Program-made: the position numbers and the translations under genes | Part shown: positions 24,406 to 37,300 of the stretch, piece after piece | Position numbering within the stretch: position 1 is the stretch's first letter | Layout of the letters: each line of letters starts with the position of its first letter | Source of the DNA: Mycteria americana | Lineage: Eukaryota > Chordata > Aves > Ciconiiformes > Ciconiidae | Assembly (NCBI RefSeq): GCF_035582795.1 | Contig: NC_134370.1 | Coordinates: 52,687,501 to 52,751,500 of the forward strand | DNA length: 64,000 nucleotides | Direction of reading: 5' to 3' | The notes under the pieces: model-generated | The model's database searches: none | Told to the model about the DNA's origin: nothing | Seen by the model: only the letters and a program-made list of their open reading frames with translations

Positions 24406-26735
24406 CATAGAATCATGGAATTGTTTAGGTTGGAAAAGACCTTTAAGATCATAGAGTCCACCGTTGCCAATTCCACCACTAAACCATCTCCCTAAGCACC
24501 ACATCTACACATCTTTTAAATACCTCCAGGGATGGTGACTCAACCACTTCCCTGGGCAGCCTGTTCCAATGCTTGACAACCCTTTCAGTCAAGAAATTTT
24601 TCCTAATATCCAGTCTAAACCTCCCCTGGTGCAACTTGAGGCCATTTCCTCTCGTCCTATCACTTGTTACCTGGGAGAAGAGACCGACCCCCACCTCACT
24701 ACAACCTCCTTTCAGGTAGGTGTAGAGAGCAATAAGGTCTCCCCTCAGCCTCCTTTTCTCCAGGCTAAGCAACCCCAGTTCCCTCAGCTGCTCCTCATAA
24801 GACTTCTGCTCTAGACCCTTCACCAGCCTCATTGCCCTTCTCTGGACACGCTCCAGCACCTCCATGTCTCTCTTGTAGTGGGGGGCCCAAAACTGAACAC
24901 AGTATTCGAGGTGCGGCCTCACTAGTGCCAAGTACAGGGGCACGATCACTTCCCTACTCCTGCTGGCCACACTGTTTCTGATACAAGCCAGGATGCTATT
25001 GGCCTTCTTGGCCACCTGGGCACACTGCTGGCTCATAGTCAGCTGGCTGTTGACCAACACTCCCAGGTCCTTTTCTGCCAGGCAGCTTTCCAGCCACTCT
25101 TCCCCAAGCCTGTAGCATTGCATGGGGTTGTTGTGGCCCAAGGGCAGGACCTTGCACTTGGCCTTGTTGAACCTCATACAATTGACCTCGGCCCATCGAT
25201 CCAGCCTGTCCAGGTCCCTCTGTAGGGCCTTCCTCCCCTCAAGCAGATCAACACTCCCGCACAACTTGGTGTCATCTGCAAACTTACTGAGGGTGCACTC
25301 GATCCCTTCATCCAGATCATTGGTAAAGATATTAAACAGAACTGGCCCCAACACAGAGCCCTGGGGGACACCACTTGTGACCGGCCGCCAACTGGAGTAA
25401 ACTCCATTCACCACCACTCTTTGGGCCCAGCCATCCAGCTAGTTTTTTACCCAGTGAAGCATACGCCTGTCCAAGCCATGAGCAGCCAGTTTCTCCAGGA
25501 GAATGCTGTGGGAAGCGGTGTCAAAGGCTTTACTGAAGTCTAGGTAGACGACATGCACAGCCTTCCCCTCATCCACTAAGCAGGTCACCTTGTCGTAGAA
25601 GGAGATCAGGTTGGTCAAGCAGGACCTGCCTTTCCTGAACCCATGCTGGCTGGGCTTGATCCCTTGGTTATCCTCGATGTGCCGTGTGATGGCACTCAGG
25701 ATGATCTGCTCCATCAGCTTCCCCGGTACCGAGGTCAGGCTGACAGGCCTGTAGTTCCCCGGATCCTCCTTCCAGCCCTTCTTGTAGATGGGTGTGACAT
25801 TTGCGAACCTCCAGTCCACTACTGATAAAGGATTGAAAGTGGCTTGGTGAGCGCTTCCGCCAGCTCCCTCAGTACCCTTGTGTGGATCCCATCTGGCCCC
25901 ATAGACTGGTGTGTGTCTATGTGGTGGAGCAGGTTGCTAACCATTTCCATTCTGCTCCCCATCCCTGTCTTCCAGATCAGGGGGCTGGGTACCCGGAGGA
26001 TAACTGGTCTTACTATTAAAGACTGAGGCAAAGAAGGCATTAAGTCCATCAGCCTTTTTCTCATCCTTTGTCACTATGTTTCTCCCTGTGTCCAATAAAG
26101 GATGGAGATTCTCCTTAGCCCTCCTTTTGTTGGTAGTGTATTTATAGAAACATTTTTTATTGTCTTTTACGGCAGTAGCCAGATTAAGTTCTAGTTGATC
26201 TTTGGCCCTTCTAATTTTCTCCCTGCATAACCTCATGACATCTTTGTAGTCCTCCTGAGTTGCCTGCCCCTTCTTCCAAAGGTCATAAACTCTCCTTTTT
26301 TTCCTGAGTTCCAGCCAAAGCTCTCTGTTCAGCCAGGCCCGTCTTCTTCCCCACTGGGTCATCTTTCGACACCTGGGGATGGCCTGCTCCTGTGCCTGTA
26401 ACATTTCCTTCTTGAAGAATGCCCAGCCTTCCTGGACTCCTTTGCCCTTCAGGACTACGTCCCAGGGGACTCTGTCAGCCAGTTTCCTAAACAGGCCAAA
26501 GTCTGCCCTCCAGAAGTCCAAGGTAGCAGTTCTGCTGACCCCCCTCCTTACTTTTCCAAGAATCGAAAAATCTATCATTTCATGATCACTCTGCCCAAGA
26601 CGGCCTCCAACCATCACATGGCTCACAAGTCCTTCTCTGTTGGTGAACAAGAGGTCCAGCGAGGCACCTTCCCTCGTTGGCTCACTCACCAGCTGCGTCA
26701 GGAAGTTATCTGCCACACACTCCAGGAATCTGGAA
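24406..26735 (-). mobile_element. CR1: CR1 LINE retrotransposon, 5'-truncated, with 3' octamer tail
   Basis: CR1 is the dominant avian non-LTR retrotransposon; it copies itself by target-primed reverse transcription using an ORF2 endonuclease and reverse transcriptase. The element reads right to left. At its 3' end the plus strand shows CATAGAAT then CATGGAAT (24,406-24,421), the complement of the ATTCTATG-type tail of CR1. The 3' UTR is short, as usual for the family. Its 5' end falls inside the endonuclease domain near 26,735, so about half of a typical 4.5-kb element is present; 5' truncation is the normal product of incomplete reverse transcription. I see no clear target-site duplication, which is usual for CR1. 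The GC content is well above the flanks. ORF2 is broken (see the separate entry), so the copy cannot move by itself. It is older than an active copy but still young enough to read almost throughout. Confidence 0.97.
24479..26735 (-). pseudogene. CR1 ORF2 remnant (endonuclease C-terminus, reverse transcriptase), disabled
   Basis: Reading leftward, the frame opens in the last part of the AP-type endonuclease. LDLLFTN is followed by a Ser-Asp-His motif at about 26,590-26,582, the catalytic SDH of this family. A basic linker follows, then the reverse transcriptase. Within the RT are NYRPVSLTS, the first catalytic aspartate in YLDFSKAFD (Asp codon at 25,540-25,538), [11 protein letters not shown] at about 25,375-25,343, and the FADD box at 25,282-25,271. 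The C-terminal region runs to a stop at 24,479. Three lesions are visible: a frame change near 25,950, a second near 25,825 that restores the original frame, and an in-frame TAG at 25,441-25,439, probably once a Trp codon. The two frame changes look like small deletions of some 20-30 bases each, judged by gaps against the usual CR1 layout. The endonuclease N-terminus and all of ORF1 are absent. Confidence 0.95.
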
Positions 26736-29700
26736 GTGTAAATGTATGATTGAATACTTTAGCATTTCCTTTTCTGTAGGTTTCAAAACCTTTCATAGGT
26801 TTTGAAAATAAGTTCTTGCTTGGTATGTCACCCAGTTAATTTTAAAATTAATTTTATTATTCAAACATGAATCATATTGTAATGTGACAGTTTAGGCTGG
26901 GAGTTTGAGACTGAAAGTCCAGTAAATTCTGTCTAGTTTCTATACAGCAATCTCTGCAACTGGGTAAAGATGGTTTACAAAGCTGATAATTAAATAATAA
27001 CCGACCTATTTTGCTAAAAAGATTGCTCATCTGTCAGATATATTTTTTTTTTCTTGGTACACATATACATTTTGCCTACAGTGTTTGGGGGTGGTTTTGC
27101 TGTGGGTGTCTGAGAGTGTGTTTTTGATTGATGAGCTAAGCTGTTTTTTCAGGTACTAAAGCAAGTAACTATTAAGGCAATACTCTAGAAATTGCTGTTC
27201 CTGAAGAGAGAGGCGGAGACGGATTCTGCTCCCCCAGAGTGCTCCTGCTCTCTGACAATAGGGTTTGCTTTTGCTTGGGAGCTGTTGTTGAAAAAACACA
27301 TACGGCTTTCCACTGCTGGATCTGCACTTGTAATTGTTTCTCTCCAAAAGCTGAGCTACAGCTGTGGTCAGTGAAAGATGCACCTAATACAAAAGCAAAA
27401 ATAGTGAGCTTTGGAGATTTTAAAATGTGATCTTTTAGCAGGGAAAGGAATTTAGCAACTTACTACCTAATGAAATATTTATATTACTGTAGTAGCTATT
27501 AATTTATTTTATTAAATTGATTTAGTAGCTGTTGTGTTTCAAGAAGTTTTTCCATTTGTTTCTCTTTCCAGGAATTGGATGGAGGATTTCCTATGAATAA
27601 TAATGTTATTTCTGACAACTTTAATGTAATTTGACATTTTTTTCTCCCCTTCCCTACTCTTTTGTTTTCTGTATCTCAGAAGGATTATCTGTCTTCTCAA
27701 TAATTTGATTGATTGAACAAAGGCTAAGAGGCTTTTGGGACTGTATGTTGATAACTTGGTTTGCCAGCTTATCTTCCAGTCATATTTACATCTCTGGCAA
27801 TATATTCTCTAACTGATTCTGTATAAATTACTGGTTCACCAAGGCAGCAACTTTACTTGTTTCTCTAGCTATTTTAGTTTTAAGAAGTGTTTGGTGTTAA
27901 GAAGGTGTTTTCTTATCTTCAAACTTGAAACATATTTTGGCAGCTATTCTCTTTCTAAATGAAAAAGCAGGAAAAACTAGAACATGGCAAAGAATATTGC
28001 TGTAGCACGGTGTGTTATTTTGTGCAATATCAAAGTCTAAACAGCTTTTGACATGTTTGCTTCCTGAAGTTGAGGGAAAAAAGGCTTCTGTTGAGGGGTT
28101 AAATAACTAGTGCTGTATATTTCCAAGGTTTTGAATAAAGGATCAAATTAGGTATTTGAGTAGCTATAAGACTCCTTTTTAATTCCTTTCCCACCATCCT
28201 GTGTGTACATGTACATAGCCTTCTCCGTGTACAGTCCATGTGTTCCTTACTGGGGAGAGGGACCTTATTATTTATGCAAGTTTTATCAGAGCTGGTTTTC
28301 CTTGCAATCATTAACATATTCATATTTGTGGAATATTTATCACATGGTCCAATTATCATTTAAAGGAAAAGGATTTAAATAATCCCTTCTATGTGCTATG
28401 ATCATTAAACGTAATTTGGAATACTAAAACACGAGTTTCCCTCCAGGCGTAGTAACAGTTGACTTTGCAGCTTTCCCAGACTGCCTTGTCCACTGTTACA
28501 GAAACAACTGATTCTGTCAGATACAGTACAATACACTAAATATTTTTATGTTATTTAGACACTGGAAAAATCCTGTTGAACTTAAGTGCTTAGTTTACTA
28601 AAAGGTTGCCTACTTGCAAAAAATCTCATCACTTCTACAGTGTTTGTGGTATCACGTAGAGTAGCACGCACTTGCCCCCATCAAAATCATTCAGTAAGAC
28701 AGACATCTGCAAAAGAGGCATAAGCTGCTATGCCTTTCATTTTGTTGATATCCAGAGCAGTATGGTTTTCTTTCCTCTCTAGCTTGTATCTCTGTTCTTG
28801 GCCTTTTATGTTTGGTTTGGGTTGGTTTTGCTCGTTAGCAGTCTTGAGCTTCTCATTCTTTTCAGCCAGAAAGGTCTTGAAAATCAACGGAATAGATCAA
28901 AGTGTTTCTAGGTGAAGTTGAGATAATTGCTTTCACTAGTTACTTTTTTTTTTTTTTTTAAAAGGATAGCTAAGAATAGCTGATAGCTGCAGCCTAGTGT
29001 TTTGGAATGAAGTCAGACTGGTTATGATAGGGACTCCCTATTAGATATATATACAGTGTCAGTGTCTTCAGTGAGTGAAATTCTCCTTCTGTTCTTGTCA
29101 TTTCTTAATATGTGAAAGCCAAGTAACTTCCAGAGCCATGGTATCTTACTTATGCCTTCTGGGTGCCAAAGCCCTTCTTTGCAAGATCAGTATTACAGCA
29201 GTGGTTCAGTTGTCCAAAGACCTTTGCCTCTGACATTGAGGTGTCTCTTCTAATGAGCTCTCAAATTCTTCAGAGAAGTGGCCAGGAGATGGTAGATTCT
29301 GTAGAGGGAGTCAGTGATTCTCTTCCTCTTCGCAGAAAATGATGGACAAAATGTCTAGGTTGATTTTGTGAGATGGGAGGATGCATGTCTGCTAGGATGC
29401 AACTATGACAACAACTAGATTATAGCAGGGTTTTATTGTTGCCATTTTGACTTCAGAGAGAGAAAACCATACTAGGTTCCATTTCATTGTTTGCTGGATG
29501 CCATGCCAATGAAGATATTAATCCTTTTTGGATTTAAAACCCATTAACTGTACTCCACTATTGGGTTACTTGCTATTATAAATAGTTCCCATATACATCA
29601 TTCTAAATATGACAAATTTTCTAGGGGCTTGGTAGAATCCTTTTTGAGACCTCAATACCAAGATACGGATTTTTTCATGCAGTTTCATTTTGGTTTTATT

Positions 29701-30220
29701 TGAATAACACAATGAAAACTAGTTTATGTAGTTTCAGAACATATTTGATAATGAAAATTCATCTTACATTTCCAGCAGTTTGACTGAAAAAGTCATTCCC
29801 TGTTATCCACACAACACAGTAAAGACTGTTCTGCTATTCTGTAATATAAATTGCAGCCTTTCATCTATATATATTTTTACAATAAGCAAACAGTACAAAA
29901 ATCCATACTTCAGGAGCTACGTTAGCAGGAGATTATGGTTGGAAATCCAAGGACTGAGAGGTTAGGAAGTGATAAAAGAAAATTGATCTGTAGTTTCATA
30001 GCTCAGTGCCTTGTGTGTACTTATTACAATGCAGCCTTTTGTAATAAAGTCACTTATTAGGTCCCAATTTCAAGGTTATAACTTGAGCATTTCTGACATC
30101 TCTGAAAAGAGTGTCTCCAGAAGATTTTTCTATTTCTAACAGTGTTTTTGAAGATTAATTGACTTTCTGTTCATCAGTACTTCTTCCATTTCAGTAGATG
30201 TGTTTGTTTCTCTTTTGCAG
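26736..30220. other. No supported gene; one acceptor-like site
   Basis: This is AT-rich unique-looking sequence. A strong pyrimidine tract ending in CAG at 27,571 is followed by 20 open codons and TGA at 27,632-27,634. That could be an alternative terminal exon, but no polyadenylation signal is obvious close by. A poly-T run lies at 28,944-28,959. Other open frames are short and unrecognised. Confidence 0.5.
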
Positions 30221-30300
30221 ATACTATTTGAAAGTTTTGCCTGTTTTACTGGCTTAAATAGGAAGCCCCTTCACAAAACTGTGAGATTTGTTTTGGAAAG
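30221..30300 (+). other. Exon-like block, 80 bp (candidate internal exon)
   Basis: The block follows a textbook acceptor, a pyrimidine-rich GTTTGTTTCTCTTTTGCAG, and ends in GGAAAG|GTATGTG, a good donor. Of its three frames only the first is open throughout: 26 codons beginning Ile-Leu-Phe-Glu-Ser, plus two bases. The peptide matches no family I recognise and contains no Met. The block lies on the same strand as the CpG-island donor and is phase-compatible with the block at 45,386. It could be a noncoding-RNA exon, a poorly conserved coding exon or a chance pairing of splice-like signals. Confidence 0.25.
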
Positions 30301-30944
30301 GTATGTGTGAGATCCGAGATCTGTGAAGGCTCACGCCCCACCCCTTACTAAGAGCCATGCAAGTGTGAGGGACAATATGCTGCAGTTTGGACAGGTCCAT
30401 GTTTATAACTGAAATGTTTTCCCATCAGCCTCAGGCTACCCTTTATGAATGAAAAAGAAATTGTGCCTTCTTATGAGATGCACTAACTACTTCCTGAGAA
30501 AGAAAATGTCTTAAAATAAAAATCTATTACCATGCCTGACAGTCCACAGGTTAAAACAGGCAAAGTGAACATGTAACTCCATTTAATGGTGTCCTCAGCT
30601 GTCAGTGTCCAAACTGCCGTTGAACACTTCAGAAGGAAAAAGAAATGGCAGTGACTGTCAAGTGTGACAACCAGGGTCCTTGTTCTGAATGTCCAAATAT
30701 TCTGTACTGTCATGCATAGTCCTGCTGGCTGGTTGCAGCAGCAAGGTATGACTGTATCGGGCTATAAAAGTGAGTTTTTAAAACCTAAGGGTAAATCTTT
30801 TATTATTTGTTTTTTGAGAGCAGGTTTTCAGTGCTGTAGGAGCAGTGATCTGCATATATGTGAGATAAGAGCTGAAACAATGAGTTTCTATAATCCGCTC
30901 TTACAAGACAAGCTTTCCAAAACTCAAAATAAACATTTATTTTA

Positions 30945-31300
30945 TGCAAAAGAAGGATAAGAGGAGATGTAATTATTGTCTAAAAATACCAGAACAGAGG
31001 AAAAGACCTAGGAGTATATTTTTAAGTCTAGCACAGGGATGGTATAATGAGATCGATGACTTGGAAACTGGAGCTAGATAAAGCAGACTGGAAGCAAGTT
31101 CCCCAAATTTTCAGTGGCAGGTCTAATTAACCATCTGGAATCTGATGGGTTTTCCATCAACTGAAGTCTTTAAATCAGTGCTGATCATCTTCCTAAAATT
31201 AATTATGTAGCTCAAATGAAAGTCATGGGCTTGATACAGAGATAACAGAATGAATTTCTTTGATTGTCTAGCTCCTGTATAAGATAAGCCAGAGTCCCTG
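30945..31300 (+). mobile_element. Ancient CR1 3'-end relic (old sauropsid-type CR1)
   Basis: The order and wording of segments follow the 3' end of old CR1 lineages well known from turtles and crocodilians. It begins GGATAAGAGGAGATGTAAT, continues with a GGAAACTGGAGCTAGATAAA-like segment and a GTCTAATTAACCATCTGGAA-like segment, and then a GAAGTCTTTAAATCAG-like segment. Near the end is the ATGGGCTTGATACAG...ATTTCTTTG segment just before where the tail would be. It is heavily diverged with small indels, has no open frame, and the octamer tail is lost. The identification rests on remembered family structure and not on an alignment. Confidence 0.7.
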
Positions 31301-34300
31301 AATTACACTACTGTCCTCTGAATTACTTCTATGAATGACTTAAATATTATTCTGAAATTTATAAGAGGATAAAATAGCAATTTCTATAATGATGATATAG
31401 TCAGGACAAATTTAATTGATTGTAGCTCTGGCTTTAAAAATGCCTTGTTTAATTTTTCCCCTTCATTCATTACAAAACTATGATGAATCTTTTATTAATA
31501 ATTTTCCTAAAATTTGGAATTTTCTGAAGGAATTTAGATAGAATGAAAAATTATGTTTTTGCTTGTCCAAAAAATAACAGAAACTACTCAGTTGTTCAAA
31601 GAAAAATGCAGCAAAAGGGGAGGAAAAAAAACCCCAAACCCAAACACCAGTAAACACCTTTCTGTTACATTTTTTTAACAGTTCAGGGAGCTGAAGAAAC
31701 AATAAATATTTCAGTTTATTTTTGATGTGAGTTCAGCTGTAACTTTAATTGTTCTGGTTCATGTTCAGTGAAATTTCAAAATAACAATTCATGGTCAGTT
31801 CTGGTTAAAAAAGCAATGATTTGACCAAGTTTTCAGTATGGATTCAGTGCAGCTCCCTGGTTATGATTTTTAGCATTACAGATCTTGACAACTGAAAAAA
31901 ACACTTTTGCTATTTTATAGAAACTCAGTATTCCTGTGGTCATTGCATTTAATGAAAAAATAAGACTAATTAAGAACAAAAGCTTTCTCAGTATTCACAC
32001 CATTCAGTGTGACTAATTGGATGAATAACAAAATTTGTGGATGTTTTTTTCAGAGGAGGTCTTTTATAGCATGAATTTGTACATGTTGTAAATCATAAAG
32101 TACTGTCCTTCAAGGCAGTTCACCTGAATAAAAACCTGTGACCACTGTAAGCCTATTACAGGATATATTACAAGCTTTTGTTGTGTGCATTTCTGGTAAT
32201 TGTTGACCCCCTTTCTTTTTTTCTTCATTTTTGCGTAGCATGGTATAAATGTTTCACCACTTGTGTGTTTTACCTTCCTTTTTCAATATGGCCAATTATG
32301 ACTGTAATTGAAGACAACCAAAGAAAGAAGAAAAATCTCTTCCCCTCCCATGCATTTAAAAAAATTAAATTATAAAAGTATATAGGAATATATTAATACA
32401 TATTTGCTTTATATATACATGCTTGTAAATATACTTGCTTTTCCTAAGAGCTCATGGTTCTAGGATAATGTGAGCGGCTGTTCCTAAATTCTTGACATAA
32501 ATGTGGATACAATGGAAAAATATCCAAGTTCCCTATCACGCAGCTGATCTATGTCCATTACGTATTTTGCACCTTGCTACCATCTGTCCACTGGCACACT
32601 GCATAGATATAATAATAGGGGAAAATTCCAGTAAACTATGAACAGCATACAGTAGGTGATGGTGGTTTTCTGATCCACAGAACGGCATCAGGTGCTCCTA
32701 GAGTTGCTAAAGATCTTTTGACCGTTTTTTAATTTTATAATGTATTAGTTCTTGAAATCTGTTGCAATAACTAAACATTGTTTTAAACTGAATTTAAGGA
32801 ATCTAGAGATTCTAGAGAATCTAGAAAGAAAATTTGAGAAATTGATATAAAAATGTAGATAATGTATTACATTATATATAGCTATATATAAAGTATCTAT
32901 ATTATGCTAATTTTCTGGCTTTAAAAAGTAGTTCAAGGGTTCAGCTGAGATCATCGCTGAAAACCTTGCTCCAGCAAGACTCTTCCATAGGAAATCTTAT
33001 GTGCTCACAAGCAGCCAGCTCAACGTCACATTATCTGACTGAGGAACTTTGCTATCCATTCAGTTTAAAAACTCCATCCTTTTTTGTTATGTTTTCATAT
33101 GGTATGCTAAGCCAACAGAAGGAAGGAAATGCAGGGTTGAAGGAAATTCTATTCTATTTTTTTTGTTTCTGTTCTTTTCTACTTAGTTGTTCAAGATGAC
33201 TTGTTTTCTTTGTTGCAGCATATAAATGTCTTTAATAGTGGCTTTAGCTTAACCACCTGGTGATTGATCAGCGATTTTCAGTAACTTGCTCTAGGTGACT
33301 TGTCCAAGTCAGGTAGCACTGCAGTGTTTTTGGATATGAGTGCTTACAGCCCTCAATTGGGTCTGACAAGTGCCTGCAAGGTCAAGAGAAGCATTGCTCA
33401 GGTAGATTCTGAGTCTGCAAGCTGTTCTATTTGGCTCCGATTGTCTGTGCATTTGGAATAGTCCATGGGGGACAGGATTACCAATGGAGTAAATCCTGGC
33501 CTTCTCCGAGTACAAATATCTGTGTTATTAATAGTTGCTATCTATATTCATTCAGGGGCAAGTGTCTTCATTGAGCTGCCAGACAGTTCTCTGCTATTTC
33601 ATGCTTGGAAATAATTTTAAAACCTTTACTTGTTAGGAAAGCAAACTGAGATGCTAAATGTATATAAAACAATGAAGGTGCACGTGCTAGGGTGGATTGT
33701 AAAAGCCTTGCTTAGACAGCTTCTCTGGTGGAAGTCTGTAAGAATTCACACAAAAATTCAGCAAAAATCTTGTTTCGGGTTAGATTTTTAAAGTTTCCCT
33801 CTGGTCATCTGGAGACATTCATATATTCCAGGGAAGAACTAATTACAGTTTAGTTAACTTTCTCCCCAGACATCTCTTCAATGTTTGTTCATAAAATAGG
33901 ACCCTTGTTGTGTTCGGGTTACAACAGTGGGAGTCAGTGGTTTGGTGTCTTCGCTTGTCTAATATGATTCATAATGTTTGGTTTGCCCCTATAAACAGGT
34001 CATAGAATTGGAACTGTGTTTTCTTTCTGATGTCTCAGATGGAACACACAATTACGGAAGCAGAATTTTCTTCTTACTGTGACACTGACAGTATTCGTAA
34101 AGTCTGTGGTACACAGATGTACACAAAACCCTAAAGCTAATCTATACAAGACATTCCTTGTGAAAGACGGTAGAGACTTTTTTTTTCTCCTTCTCCAGCA
34201 AGAAGTGCCTTCCTGTGGTTGAGAAATGTTCTTATAAGGGAGGTGGAGATAATCTGAACAGGGAGCTCACTCTTTCTTGGAATATATTGGTTAATATCTG

Positions 34301-37300
34301 CTTCAGCAATAAAAAACATTTGTCTAGAGTGGGACTTGCCAAAGGATCAGGAGAATATTGACTGTATTGCATCATTTTTCTTTGAGGATGAACCTATGCA
34401 GGAAGAACGATTTTATTTTCTGCTCATTGGTAAACACACACAAAGGCTTTAAAGTTTTAGGTAAATTAAAACCCAATAAAAGCAGCATTATAATGTATCA
34501 AATTTTGCCATCTGTGTTCTGAAAACTTTGAAGTCCATACAGAGACAGTTCTTCCCTCCTGAAGCCAATGGCAGAATGACCAATTCTCATACAGTTCAGC
34601 TTCTACCTGAAAAGGGCTTTCTGTCCTGTTTCAGTGATTTGTTCTCTGGGATACTGTGGGTTTGTGTGGCTGGCAGTTGTGTGAGGTTGGTTCTTGTCAG
34701 GGTGCTTTGCAAGGCCTTTGGATGATTGCCTGGGAATTCCTGTAGTGGCTCTAATCAGGCCATGGGACATTCAGTTGGAGTCATAGTTCCTCTGGAGCTA
34801 CAGATGCACAGAAATCCTAGATGTTTTGACAGCATGCATTCAGATCAGATGTACCATGTATGTGCAATGGGAGTGATTTGCACATGGCTGATAAATCCAG
34901 CTTGCATGACACAGAGAACTTAGTGTCTTATCTGACCTAAATACTGGGTTTGTTTTCGTATCAGGAAAATCCTAAATGGCAATGTAAGACATTAAAGATT
35001 TCTTCCCATATTCAAATTCCAATGCAGCAGCTTCTAGACAACCTAACTAGAAATAATGGGGGTGGGGAAGGCACCATCTTGCAGTAGGCAGCATATGGAC
35101 CAAGTCAGTCTTCTGCTTGGTGCCAGTTGGAATAGGACAGCAAACGTTAAGGAGATGATCAGGTAGCTGTGTGGATGTGCAAGGCAGCAATGAAGCTGGA
35201 TCTGCTTGCAGAGCCACACGATTATTGGTGGCCATCTATACATCCAGCCCTGGACCAATGTCTCTCTTCAGAGAGACGCTCCTTTCTTTTAGTCTGTAAG
35301 GTTTTGTTTGAGTTGTGGCTTTTTAGGCTTTGAATTCTCATTTGGCTGAGGTTAAATGTTATTGTCCTCATTTGCTTCCTTGAGTTTTTATAATGATTCT
35401 TGTCCTTTTTTAACTGCTTTGTAAACACAGAGTTTTGCATGTTTGTCTATTTGGGTTTTTTAAAGCTTTAGGTGTGACAGTGTTCTGTAAAAATAATAGT
35501 GACTAGGAACTGATGAGGCAGTGGGCACAAACTGAAACACAGAAGATGCCATCTGAACGTCTGAACGTCCCTTTTCTGCTATGTTGTTGCCCTGGTATAT
35601 TATCTGCTTGACACCTTTGATAGATGAACATCTGAAAAGAGAGAGTGAAAGACAACTAGATTTTGTTTTCTCATCTTCTGTATTAGACTTCTCATCCTCT
35701 TATGGTGGATTTTTCTGTTTCAGTTTGTGTGTCAGTGGGAAATATTACAATTAACTTATGTCACAGACGTACCTAATTGAAGATCAGGGCTCATTTTGCC
35801 AGGCACTGTTACTGTTTTATTCTATGGGAAGTTTTTTAAAACAGCATTGCAGGCTCTTTTGTGCTATTTGGTGTAATACTGTAACTCTGTAATACTTGAA
35901 ACTCTGTTTATGGTCAATTGCACTGTTTTGACTCCAGCCTATAGCTTAATTCACTTCCAGATGCAAGCCCCATTATATTTTCTGACTGCTAAAATTGGGT
36001 CTGTTTTTTCCTGTGCTGCCCAGTGTCCTTCTGTTCAGTAACACAGTTGCTCAGTTGGGGATTTTAGGCAGAGATTGTTCTGTTCTTGAACAGCTTTTTG
36101 CTTCTGCAGGATGACAATCTCTTTCTATTGAATGTTAGACTATGTGTGCTCTGGATGCATTTTCATTTTATTCATATGTAAAGATGCTCTGCCAGTATCA
36201 TTATAGAATACCTTTGGCTTTTCTGGAAGGATGACATATTTTGCTGAAGTTTACAAATGGTATATAAGTTGCTGTATATGTGATTCTTCATTAGTCAATG
36301 GACAACATAAAAGGTTAGTCTTCTAACTAACATACAAGATTAGTTTTCTTTCAATGGAAAGGTAGAGCTGAAGAAGCTTTGCTAGGTAAACTTTGGGAAT
36401 ATTTTGTCCTTGAGCAGAATTCAGTCACTTATAGTCAGGGTAAATAATTGTTTTTTTCTCTAGATTATGGTAATATCTATGTTATCAGGCAATAGTGGTT
36501 TTACTTCACACTTTCTGTTCTTTCTAAACAGCCCATAACTCATCATTCTCCAACTGTCTTGACTACACTATGCATTTCAGACTGGAAAGATAAACAAAAT
36601 GAAATCTTTAGCAAACTGAAATGCAAAAAAAGCTTAAATACTTACCTTTAAAGCTAATACATGCCATCATACTCAATTTAGTTTCTGATAGATTTCTGCT
36701 GTTGGCCAAGTTGTTATGTTGAAAAGTTGAGCTTACTTAAATTACATGTTAATTATATCTTCTCAATCTTTTTGAATCACTTTGATCTGTACTTCTACCA
36801 GTTTTCAGAGGTCTTTTGTTCTCTAATTTGACCTTTGTACAGCAGTTTGTAGCTCATTACTTTGTCTATCACTACAGCAGGTGACTGTATTTTGAAATGT
36901 TGCGTTTGGTTATTTGAAAGACTTCATTGGTACAATCTCAGGCACTTCAAAAGTGCTTCTATAAATGACTGGTTCACCTGATGGTAATTACACACATTTT
37001 GAGTGCAGCTGGCAAAGGAGGAAACCTGAGTGGGATCAAGTTCAAGATACCTGGCAGAGTGTTATCTTCCTCCACACTGCCAACAGGACATGTGAAGAGT
37101 TGGAGAAGGTGTGACTTTATGTTAGAAACTCCTGCCTTTTGTCATCTCCACTTCTGTCACAGTATGCTTTGTCTTTTTGTCTGAAAAAAAAAATAATTTA
37201 ACAATTTCTCAAGATCTTGCAGGTTAAATAAAGGCACAAAATCAATGGTGCTGGAAGGCTTTTGAAATGAAATGAACATAATTACGTTACAATACATTTT

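Noticed and set aside
24569..26585. Plus-strand frames of 60-92 codons inside the CR1 element
   Set aside because: They are antisense shadows of the CR1 ORF2 on the minus strand.
33270..33330. Possible MIR-like segment (AGTAACTTGCTCTAGGTGACTTG...)
   Set aside because: The match is short and gapped; it cannot be separated from chance without an alignment.
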